The notes under the pieces are model-generated. The model worked only from the letters and a program-made list of their open reading frames with translations, made no database searches and had not been told where the DNA came from. From Chitinophagales bacterium (GTDB taxonomy: Bacteria > Bacteroidota > Bacteroidia > Chitinophagales > Chitinophagaceae), in assembly GCA_026931905.1 (NCBI GenBank), contig JAIXLB010000040.1, forward strand, positions 1 to 61,049: a stretch of 61,049 nt of DNA, read 5' to 3'. A program made the translations under genes and the position numbers. Shown one piece after another: positions 1-7,382 of this stretch (the stretch's first letter is position 1; the number at the start of each line of letters is the position of its first letter).

Positions 1-531
1 GGTATTGGCTCTATTGTAGAGCATCCTCATTTTAATAAAGGAGTAGTGGTAGATATTGGAAGTGAGTTTTATACTATTTGGTTTAAATCGCAAAATAATA
101 CAAAGAGTATTAGTAAAGATTTTGAATTAAAAGTTATTACAGCTACCGATACTATTCAAACTACGACTAATACTATTTCATTGGCAGATATTGAGTTTGC
201 ACTCAATAATATTTTAGAACAACGCTTGCATGAATTTCAATTAGTACCTATGGCTAATAAATGGAATAATGGCACAATGATTTTACAACCTGCTGATGCT
301 ACACTTCAGCAAAAAGAAATTCCTATAGAAATTTTCTTTCATAAAATTGTTATGGTAAGAGATAGACTGAGATTGATTGAACAAAAGATTAATGCTCATA
401 AAATTTTGACAGATGAAGAAAAAGTAGATATACAACAATATATTACTGCTATTTATGGGTCATTAACTACGTTTAATGTATTGTTTAAAGAAGCACATCA
501 TCAATTCAAAGGAACAGGAAAAATTGAGTAA
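1..531 (+). CDS. Conserved-looking hypothetical protein, 5' end cut by window edge
   Basis: The reading frame is open from base 1, so the first base lies inside the gene and the true start is upstream. A GTG at 46 is an in-frame codon, not a convincing start. The visible 176 residues begin with GIGSIVEHPHFNKGVVVDIG, a glycine- and valine-rich pattern like the small beta-barrel modules in which a basic or histidine-rich 'HxxFGxGxV' stretch opens the fold. The rest is helical and charged with no signal peptide or membrane segment, so it is probably cytoplasmic. I do not recognise the family and assign no function. It ends 49 bases before a secreted protein gene on the same strand. Confidence 0.6.
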   Translation, partial: GIGSIVEHPHFNKGVVVDIGSEFYTIWFKSQNNTKSISKDFELKVITATDTIQTTTNTISLADIEFALNNILEQRLHEFQLVPMANKWNNGTMILQPADATLQQKEIPIEIFFHKIVMVRDRLRLIEQKINAHKILTDEEKVDIQQYITAIYGSLTTFNVLFKEAHHQFKGTGKIE

Positions 532-580
532 TTTTTTAAAATTGATTTTACTACTTTTACGGCTTAATTAAATTTTTACG

Positions 581-934
581 ATGAAAAAAATATTTTTATT
601 AGCAGTATGCACTGTAATTATTTCAGTAAGCTATGCACAAAAACTAACACCAGATGAAGCAGCAAAACGTATTGGTGATACAGTAACAGTTTGTGGTAAA
701 ATTTATGGTGGAAAATTTTTTGATAAAAATAAATTAACCTTGTTAAACATGGGTGCTGCATATCCCAAATCTCCTCTAACCATTGTTATTTATGGAGAAA
801 ACAGAGACAAGTTTAAAAATGCTCCCGAAGTATTTTATAGCAATAAGAATGTTTGTATAAAAGGCTTGGTACAAGAGTTTAAAGGCAAACCTCAAATAAT
901 AATTAAGAAAGAAAATGAAATTATAACTGAATAA
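581..934 (+). CDS. Secreted OB-fold-like small protein
   Basis: 117 residues with a clear signal peptide (MKKIFLLAVCTVIISVSYAQ, cleavage near residue 20). The mature part has the spacing of a small OB-fold of the 'tRNA_anti-like' kind: DTVTVCGKI near residues 33-41, then VCIKGLVQEFKGKPQIII near 92-109, where a strand is followed by 'GxPQI'. Similar short periplasmic proteins occur in Bacteroidota, sometimes with nuclease domains, but ligand and role are unknown. It lies four bases upstream of the esterase lipoprotein gene and is probably co-transcribed with it. OB-fold assignment is by eye. Confidence 0.7.
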   Translation: MKKIFLLAVCTVIISVSYAQKLTPDEAAKRIGDTVTVCGKIYGGKFFDKNKLTLLNMGAAYPKSPLTIVIYGENRDKFKNAPEVFYSNKNVCIKGLVQEFKGKPQIIIKKENEIITE

Positions 935-938
935 TAAA

Positions 939-1811
939 ATGATGATGAAAAGAATTTTAGTATACCTTACATTAGTTGTATTTGTTACATCTTGTACAAA
1001 AGATTCAGGCAATGGAGGTAATACTGCACAACAAGAATTAATATTAACTGATGTAGCCTATACTTCATCATCAAGTGTTGAGCAAAAAATGGATGTTTAT
1101 TTGCCTGCTAACAGAAGCACAGCAACTACTTACACTTTAATAATGATTCATGGTGGAAGTTGGAGTGGTGGAGATAAAAGTGATTTTAATACTGACTTAG
1201 CTACATTAAGACCTATGCTTGGCAACTATGCTGTTTTTAATATCAATTATCGTTTGGCAAATGGAAGTTCTGTTCTTTTGCAACAACAAATAGATGATGT
1301 TAATAGTGCATTGAGTTTTATATACAGTAAAGCAAATGAATATGCAATTAACACTTCCAAAATAGGAGTAATGGGAGCAAGTGCTGGTGCACATTTAGCT
1401 TTATTGAAATCGTACAAATACAATACAGATAACAAAATTGTTGCAGTAGTAGATTTGTTTGGACCAACAGATATGACTGCTATGTACAACAATCATCCTT
1501 ATCCTATTTATGCACAGCCTATCATTCAAAATGTGATGGGTACAACACCAACTACCAATGCTTCTGCCTATTTTAATGGAAGCCCTATTAATTTTGTTAC
1601 AACTAATACGCCACCAACCATTATTTTTCATGGCACTGCCGATGAAGTTGTACCTATTGCACAAAGTATTAACTTACGCAATGCTCTTGATGTTGCCAAT
1701 GTTTCATATTCATACAATACATACACAGGTGAAGGGCATGGCTGGACAGGTGCTTACTTAACAGATACTTACAACAAGGCTGTTAATTTTATTAAAAATT
1801 ATGTAAAATAA
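939..1811 (+). CDS. Alpha/beta-hydrolase lipoprotein (carboxylesterase type)
   Basis: About 290 residues. The N-terminus is a lipoprotein signal (hydrophobic stretch, then VFVTSC with the lipidated Cys near residue 19), so the enzyme is probably tethered to the cell envelope. Hydrolase motifs appear in order: IHGGSWSGGDK (oxyanion-hole HGG, near 70), GASAGAHLAL (nucleophile elbow GxSxG, near 147), HGTADEVVP (acid Asp, near 232) and GEGHGW (catalytic His, near 266). This is the BD-FAE/acetyl-esterase-like family acting on ester bonds; the substrate cannot be read from sequence. Tandem ATGs at 939, 942 and 945 leave the start uncertain by two codons. Four bases separate it from the OB-fold gene. 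Confidence 0.85.
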   Translation: MMMKRILVYLTLVVFVTSCTKDSGNGGNTAQQELILTDVAYTSSSSVEQKMDVYLPANRSTATTYTLIMIHGGSWSGGDKSDFNTDLATLRPMLGNYAVFNINYRLANGSSVLLQQQIDDVNSALSFIYSKANEYAINTSKIGVMGASAGAHLALLKSYKYNTDNKIVAVVDLFGPTDMTAMYNNHPYPIYAQPIIQNVMGTTPTTNASAYFNGSPINFVTTNTPPTIIFHGTADEVVPIAQSINLRNALDVANVSYSYNTYTGEGHGWTGAYLTDTYNKAVNFIKNYVK

Positions 1812-1946
1812 AAATGTAGAAAAAATTATTTTTTCTTAAAGAGGCAGAATAAAAAATTTTGAACTGTATTAAAGGGTGTTAAGTGGTCTTCATATTTTGA
1901 TTTGCATGTATAATTGTAATTATTATTGTGGCATAGAATAGTAACT

Positions 1947-1997
1947 GTACAAGTGTGCGACGCAACGAAAGCTTCATTTTTATTGTACTGCTTAGTT
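1947..1997. repeat. 51-bp dispersed repeat, copy 1
   Basis: GTACAAGTGTGCGACGCAAC at 1947-1966 recurs exactly at 42310-42329. After one mismatch both copies continue AAAG, and both carry GCTTAGTT at the same offset (1990-1997 here, 42353-42360 there), while the interior differs. The GC-rich core contains the small palindrome TGCG-A-CGCA. This copy lies in the 195-bp gap between two convergent genes. The strand of the element is arbitrary. Confidence 0.7.
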
Positions 1998-2006
1998 CCT
2001 AAAAAA

Positions 2007-4226
2007 TTATTTTATCATTCTGCCTGGAAAATCTTCCATAGCAATACCATAGGTTTTGCTTGGCTCTGCTGCTAATGTTATTTCTAAAATTCCGCCTTTA
2101 ATAATATCGGAATGTTTGATGTATAATTTATGATAAGGCTCGCCATTGAGTGTAATGTTTTTGATGAATTTATTTTTTTCGTTTGCTTCTTTTACAATAA
2201 CTCTAAACAAATTACCACTGGGCAATTGCAATGCACTTTCTTGCACCAACGGAATGCTTAAAACATATTCGCCATTGGCAGGGTTTACAGGATAAAAGCC
2301 TAACACGCCAAACACATACCAGGCACTCATTTGACCACAATCTTCATTACCTGGTAAACCATCTGGTTTGTTGCTGTATAATGTGGTGCAAATTTGTTTT
2401 ATTTTTTCTGCAGTTTTGTGTGGCTTGCCAATGTAGTTGTATAAATAAGCAATGTGATGGCTTGGCTCGTTGCCATGTACATATTGCCCAATCATACCAC
2501 TAATATCTGGAGGAACATGAGAGCCTGTGAGTTTAGAATCTGCTTCAAAAAGTGCATCTAATTTTGCTTCAAATTTTTTTGCACCGCCCATATAATTTAT
2601 TAAAGCATACACATCGTGTGGTGCAAACCAAGAGTGTTGCCAAGCATTTCCTTCTGTGTAAGCTGTTTTTGCTCCATCATGTTCTGTATGATAAGGATCA
2701 AAAGGTGTAACCCAATGACCATTGCTATTTTTAGGACGAGCAAAACCTGTTTTTTTATCAAATACATTTCGCCAGTTGATGCTTCTTCTTATAAATGCTC
2801 TATAATCTGCTGTTTTTCCTAATCGTTTTGCTACTTGTGCTATGCACCAATCATCAAATGAATATTCCAACGTTATTGTAACACTTTCGCCTGCTAAATC
2901 TGCTGGAACAAAACCATATTTTCTGTACAAGTCTGTTGCCCTTATATTTTGATTGGCACTTGTTTTCATAGCTTCATAAGCTTTGTTGTAATCGAAGCCT
3001 GTAATGCCTTTTAAAATAGCATCTGCAATAATAGGTACTGCATGATAACCAGTCATACAATTGGTTTCATTGAATTGTAATTCCCATACTGGCAGCAAAC
3101 CATATTGGTCGTAAAAAGTAAGATAAGAATTGATGATTGAAGGCACTAATTCTGTTTGCGTAAGCGTTAGTAAAGGATTGGCTGCTCTAAAAGTATCCCA
3201 TAAAGATTGAACAGTGTAAATAGATTTTCCATGTTCTATATTTCCTTTTGCTCCTTTGTAATTGCCATATCTATCGCTAAAACGATTGGGTGCTAAATAA
3301 GTGTGGTATAAAGCTGTATAAAAGGTTTGTTTTAAAGCAATATCTTCTGTACGGATTTGTAATTTTCTTAATTCGCGTTCCCAAATATTTTCAGCATTTA
3401 ATTTTACAGCATCAAAATTCCAATCAGGAATTTCGTTTAAACTTTCTAAAGCTCCTTCATAATCTGCACTGCTTAAACCTACTTTCATTAAAACTTTTTC
3501 GCCAGTATTTGTTTCAAATTCTAAGAAAGCTTTTAAATCTTGTGCAGTGTAATTGGTAGTATCAACTTTTTCTTTATTAGCAATTAATACCAAATTTTTT
3601 ATGGGTTTATTTAAACGAACTGCAAAAAATATTTTTTGATAAGGAGCCCAGCCTTTGCTAAAACGATAACCAACGAAAGTGGTATCGTTTATTTTTTTAA
3701 AATTACATTCTATGGCTTTATCGTAGTTAATGGCAAAACCTAAATCGAACTTTATAGTTGCATTTTTTGAAGCAGGAAAAGTGTAACGATGAAAGCCACA
3801 ACGAATGGTGGTTGTTAGTTCTGTCCAAATGTCAAAATCTTTTAAATGTACTGCATAATAACCAGGTTTTGCAGATTCTTGTTTGTGAGAAAAACGACTT
3901 GTAATTTTTTCGGCAGTAGCAGTTTTGTTTACCATAGGAAGTACAGAAATATCGCATAAATCGCCAACGCCAGTGCCACTTAAATGAGTATGGCTAAAGC
4001 CTTGTATAACACTATCGCTATAGTGATAGCCACTGCTCCAATCCCAACCATTTGTGCCATTATCTGGGCTTAATTGCACCATTGCAAAAGGAATTGTTGC
4101 ACCAGGATAAGTGTGTCCATGTCCATCTGTTCCTATAAAAGGGTTTACTAAATCTACCAATCGTTGTTGAGCCAAAATGGTAAAAGAGGAGAGAAGAGTT
4201 GATAAAAGTAATATGCTTTTTTTCAT
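2007..4226 (-). CDS. GH92 family alpha-1,2-mannosidase, secreted
   Basis: 739 residues with a signal peptide (residues 1 to about 20, ending TILAQ). It is full length for glycoside hydrolase family 92. Family signatures are visible: VNPFIGTDGHGHTYPGAT (about 27-44), GFSHTHLSGTG (about 76-86), SLWDTFRAANPLLTL, GNEPSHHIAYLYNY (near 585) and GNEDCGQMSAWYVFGVLGFY (near 625). Members are calcium-dependent exo-alpha-mannosidases that trim mannose from N-glycans or yeast mannan with inversion. The exact linkage cannot be read here. No SusC/SusD pair flanks it, so it does not sit in a classical polysaccharide-utilisation locus. The MarC-family gene is 15 bases upstream on the same strand. Confidence 0.93.
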   Translation of the reverse strand: MKKSILLLSTLLSSFTILAQQRLVDLVNPFIGTDGHGHTYPGATIPFAMVQLSPDNGTNGWDWSSGYHYSDSVIQGFSHTHLSGTGVGDLCDISVLPMVNKTATAEKITSRFSHKQESAKPGYYAVHLKDFDIWTELTTTIRCGFHRYTFPASKNATIKFDLGFAINYDKAIECNFKKINDTTFVGYRFSKGWAPYQKIFFAVRLNKPIKNLVLIANKEKVDTTNYTAQDLKAFLEFETNTGEKVLMKVGLSSADYEGALESLNEIPDWNFDAVKLNAENIWERELRKLQIRTEDIALKQTFYTALYHTYLAPNRFSDRYGNYKGAKGNIEHGKSIYTVQSLWDTFRAANPLLTLTQTELVPSIINSYLTFYDQYGLLPVWELQFNETNCMTGYHAVPIIADAILKGITGFDYNKAYEAMKTSANQNIRATDLYRKYGFVPADLAGESVTITLEYSFDDWCIAQVAKRLGKTADYRAFIRRSINWRNVFDKKTGFARPKNSNGHWVTPFDPYHTEHDGAKTAYTEGNAWQHSWFAPHDVYALINYMGGAKKFEAKLDALFEADSKLTGSHVPPDISGMIGQYVHGNEPSHHIAYLYNYIGKPHKTAEKIKQICTTLYSNKPDGLPGNEDCGQMSAWYVFGVLGFYPVNPANGEYVLSIPLVQESALQLPSGNLFRVIVKEANEKNKFIKNITLNGEPYHKLYIKHSDIIKGGILEITLAAEPSKTYGIAMEDFPGRMIK

Positions 4227-4241
4227 TACTAAAAAGTGATT

Positions 4242-4823
4242 TTATTTTGCAAATGAACCTATGTTGGTGCTGAAAATTTTTACAGCAATAGCTAAAAGAA
4301 TTACACCAAAAAATTTACGAACTGCCAACAAACCAGCTTTGCCCAAAATTCTTTCTATTAAATTCAACGATTTTAGTGCAGCATAAATAATTACAAGGTT
4401 TATTAAAATACCAATAAGTATAACTGTTTCATTGAAATTTGCTTTCAAACTCATTACAGTTGTTAATGTACCACTTCCTGCAATTACAGGAAATGCAATA
4501 GGCACCACAGTTCCAGCTTTTGCATCTGAATCGCCTTTAAAAATTTCATGCCCTAAAACCATTTCTAACCCTAATAAAAAAATTACAATAGAACCACCAA
4601 CAGCAAAGCTTTTTACATCTATACCTAAAATATTTAAAAATGATTTTCCTAAGAAAAGAAATAAAATCATTAAACCTCCAGAAACCAATGTTGCTTGAAA
4701 TGAACGAATAGTGCCTCCCATCTTGTCTTTCAAAGAAATTAATAAAGGTATAGAGCCTACTACATCTATTACTGCAAACAATGTAAAGGTTACTGTAAGT
4801 AATTCATCTGTTGTAAAATTCAT
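4242..4823 (-). CDS. MarC/UPF0056 family integral membrane protein
   Basis: 193 residues, almost entirely hydrophobic, with about six transmembrane helices. The opening TLFAVIDVVGSIPLLISL matches the first helix of the MarC (UPF0056, NAAT) family, and GLEMVLGHE followed by VVPIAFPVIAGSGTLTTVMS fits the conserved mid-protein 'PLAFPxxAGPGxI' block. The function of the family is unsettled; an old link to antibiotic resistance in E. coli was not upheld. Located in the inner membrane. It is probably transcribed ahead of the GH92 gene, 15 bases away, but a functional link is not implied. Confidence 0.9.
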   Translation of the reverse strand: MNFTTDELLTVTFTLFAVIDVVGSIPLLISLKDKMGGTIRSFQATLVSGGLMILFLFLGKSFLNILGIDVKSFAVGGSIVIFLLGLEMVLGHEIFKGDSDAKAGTVVPIAFPVIAGSGTLTTVMSLKANFNETVILIGILINLVIIYAALKSLNLIERILGKAGLLAVRKFFGVILLAIAVKIFSTNIGSFAK

Positions 4824-4875
4824 ATCGTTTCATTTTCAAATTAAAAATAGCACAAAGCTTTAAGTTTTAAAAATA

Positions 4876-4905
4876 AAAACATCTTGTCTAAAAACAAGAT
4901 GTTTT
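4876..4905 (-). terminator. Intrinsic terminator of the BtuB-like receptor gene
   Basis: Twelve-base perfect stem (AAAACATCTTGT at 4876-4887 with ACAAGATGTTTT at 4894-4905), six-base loop. It lies about 50 bases past the receptor stop codon on the minus strand and runs into a T-rich stretch there. Confidence 0.8.
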
Positions 4906-4956
4906 ACAAAATAGTAGTTATTTCAGAAATTTATTATACTATTTCAGAAGCATTTT

Positions 4957-6885
4957 TTACCAATTAAAAGTTACTCCAACATTTATTAAAGTAGGCATAG
5001 CATTGTAACCATTTACTTCAAAAAATTTGGTATTGGTTATATTTTGTACATCTGCAAAAAATTTAATTGATGTGTTAAACCTATATTCTGCATAAGCATT
5101 TAACAAGTAATAATTTTTCAACTGAATATCTGCTTTTGCATAACCTCCTACATCGTATCTATTATCTACAAACTTATTGCTTACAGAAACATATAATTGT
5201 TTTAAAGGCTGCCAGCCTACTGTAAGGTTTACAATATTCTTAGGTCTGCGTAATAAATAATTGTACGTTACTGTATCCATATTTGTTATACGGTTTTGCG
5301 ATGTTTCTGAAAAAGATTGTGTAGTGTAGTTTCCTGTAATTATAATTTGATTTATAGGTTTTACAGAAAACTCAAACTCTAATCCTGTAACGTGTTGTTT
5401 AATGAAATTGTAGTATTTATAAGTTATGTAATTATAATCTATACCATTATCTATTTTTCTGGTAAAATAAACAGCCCTTGCATTTATTTTTTTATTAGCA
5501 TATTGCACACCTGCTTCAAAATTGATTGATTTTTCTGCTTTTAAATCTTGATTGCCACTCCATGTATCATACAACTGATAAATACTTGGCGATTTAAACC
5601 CTGAAGCAATACTTGTTAAAACTTTCCAATTATCTGTTAGGTTGTAAGATGGATTAAAAGTAAAAGTGCTTACACTGCCATAACGTGAGTGATTATTAAT
5701 TCTGCCTCCTAATTCTACATTCAATTTATTGTTTAAACTATTGTATAATACAGATGCATAAATAGAATACTGATTCATAGATGTATCTTTATAAGCACTT
5801 AAACCCCAAGCTGTAGAATTGTAAGCACCATCCATTGATGCAAAACGAAAATCATTGCCTACTAATACAGTAAAGCGTTTGGCTATTTTGTACGAAGCAT
5901 ATAATTCATAAAAATTACTAAATCCTTTATAATCATCTGTTGTATAGGTTGTATGACCTGTGCTAAAGCCATCATCATAATGTCTTTTGGTTTCGCTATA
6001 TTGGTAATTACCTACAACAGTTAGTTGCGTTGTTTTATAGTTAAAACCAACACCTGTGTTTAAGGTTGCATTATCAATAAAATAATCTCTTTTATCTGTA
6101 AATACACCAGCATCAATATCTGCTTTATAACTGCTGTGTTGTACAAAAGTTCTTACAGAAAATTTATTGGTAAACTGATATTGTACAGAAGCATTTAATA
6201 CATTGCCTTTATAACCATCGTTATCAAAATTTTTATTACCAGCACTATCATAAGCACTTGAAAAGCCATCGGTTTTTAGTTGAGCAAAACGTGCAGTGTA
6301 CATGAGTTTATTTACTTTTCCAAACAACTGAAAATTATTTCTTGAAGTATTTTTATTACCAAAAGTTGTAGTAGCTTTTATGTTTACTGGTTTCTCTACA
6401 TTTTTTTTAATAGTAATAATATTAATTACACCTGCAATAGCATCACTACCATACAATGTACTTTGAGCTCCTTTGCAAATTTCTATTCTTTCAATGTAGT
6501 TGATAGAAAACAAATTCAAATCATAATCTGTAGAAATAGTGCTTGGGTCGTTCATAGGAATTCCGTCCATTAAAATTAAAGTTCTGCCTGCATTTGCACC
6601 ACGCATATATACAGTTTGTACACTACCTGTATTGTTCAATGAGCCTAATACTACTACGCCTGCTTGTTCATTTAAAATTTGTCCTACCGATTTTCCTTCA
6701 CTTTTTTCAAGTTGTTCTTTGTCAATAACAGTAATTACTTTACCAGTTGTGTTTTGTTTTTGTTCTACTTTAAAAGGAGTAGTTACTGTAACTTTTTCTA
6801 AAGGTTTACCACTAAGGGTATCTTGCTGTGCAAAGCTGTTTAATGTTGCACCAAGTGCAATAAGCGTTAAAATTTTTTTGCTCAT
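4957..6885 (-). CDS. btuB: TonB-dependent outer-membrane receptor, BtuB-like (cobalamin uptake)
   Basis: 642 residues from the ATG at 6885 (MSKKILTLIALGATLNSFAQ, a good signal peptide). The frame stays open upstream to 6975, but those 30 residues have no signal-peptide character and lie in the leader. A plug domain follows: a TonB-box-like EKVTVT near 30, then VIDKEQLEKSEGKSVGQIL, and MRGANAGRTLILMDGIPMND. A 22-strand-barrel-like region ends in the typical terminal aromatic (VGVTFNW). The length suits BtuB rather than the much longer SusC type. The cobalamin riboswitch directly upstream supports a corrinoid substrate; without it I would only call a small TonB receptor. No BtuFCD genes are adjacent. 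Confidence 0.88.
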   Translation of the reverse strand: MSKKILTLIALGATLNSFAQQDTLSGKPLEKVTVTTPFKVEQKQNTTGKVITVIDKEQLEKSEGKSVGQILNEQAGVVVLGSLNNTGSVQTVYMRGANAGRTLILMDGIPMNDPSTISTDYDLNLFSINYIERIEICKGAQSTLYGSDAIAGVINIITIKKNVEKPVNIKATTTFGNKNTSRNNFQLFGKVNKLMYTARFAQLKTDGFSSAYDSAGNKNFDNDGYKGNVLNASVQYQFTNKFSVRTFVQHSSYKADIDAGVFTDKRDYFIDNATLNTGVGFNYKTTQLTVVGNYQYSETKRHYDDGFSTGHTTYTTDDYKGFSNFYELYASYKIAKRFTVLVGNDFRFASMDGAYNSTAWGLSAYKDTSMNQYSIYASVLYNSLNNKLNVELGGRINNHSRYGSVSTFTFNPSYNLTDNWKVLTSIASGFKSPSIYQLYDTWSGNQDLKAEKSINFEAGVQYANKKINARAVYFTRKIDNGIDYNYITYKYYNFIKQHVTGLEFEFSVKPINQIIITGNYTTQSFSETSQNRITNMDTVTYNYLLRRPKNIVNLTVGWQPLKQLYVSVSNKFVDNRYDVGGYAKADIQLKNYYLLNAYAEYRFNTSIKFFADVQNITNTKFFEVNGYNAMPTLINVGVTFNW

Positions 6886-6977
6886 TGTTAATTTGTTTTT
6901 AATCGTGAAACAATGAGCTTTCAGGAAATAAATAGCGGAGATATAAATTGCTGTTAAGAGCCATTTACATTCCATGC

Positions 6978-6991
6978 CTTTCGCCCGAAAG
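6978..6991 (-). promoter_or_regulatory. Small hairpin in the riboswitch expression platform
   Basis: CTTTC-GGGC-GAAAG (minus strand) forms a five-base-pair stem with a four-base loop, just after the aptamer and about 95 bases before the receptor start. It has no T-run, so it is not an obvious terminator and may take part in an alternative fold. Role inferred. Confidence 0.35.
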
Positions 6992-7006
6992 CCTTGAATG
7001 AATTGT

Positions 7007-7187
7007 ATTTGGCAGGTCTTCTGACTTAGCAGCTATTTCAAATGCCTTCCCATTTTTTACAAACAGTGGCTTGTAGTATTGAAATATTATTCTTTTTACA
7101 GAATGCTACTTTACAGCTACGGGGATAGTTCATGATTTACACATGATTCCCTTTTAATCATCTGCTTGAAGCAGATAAACCAAATTC
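7007..7187 (-). promoter_or_regulatory. Cobalamin (B12) riboswitch in the receptor leader
   Basis: Read on the minus strand, the leader holds the hallmarks of an adenosyl/hydroxocobalamin aptamer in order: an AAGGGAATC-type block, AACTATCCCCGTAGCTGTAA, a B12-box-like GCCACTG, and the 3' closing AAGTCAGAAGACCTGCC. The ends pair as P1 (plus-strand 7007-7012 ATTTGG with CCAAAT near 7180-7185). The aptamer ends about 120 bases before the receptor ATG, leaving room for an expression platform. The family normally turns expression off when cobalamin is abundant. Exact ends are estimated. Confidence 0.92.
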
Positions 7188-7382
7188 GGTGCAAATGTGC
7201 AATAATTTTTTTTAAAACCGCAAATAAAATTTCGTACTCAATTTTAAAACAACTTTAAAATATTTTAATATACCCAATACCCACAAAAATGTATGAAGTA
7301 TAAAGATTAACTTGCAGACAGAATTTTTTTTTATTGAATTGTATTAAAAATTGCATCTAATAGAAAATTTAAAGTTTAAGTT

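Noticed and set aside
4432..4698. Open frame on the plus strand inside the MarC-family gene
   Set aside because: It is opposite a clear membrane protein gene, has no promoter box, and shows no motif.
6886..6975. N-terminal extension of the BtuB-like receptor
   Set aside because: The extra residues precede a good signal peptide and lie in the riboswitch leader; the ATG at 6885 is a better start.
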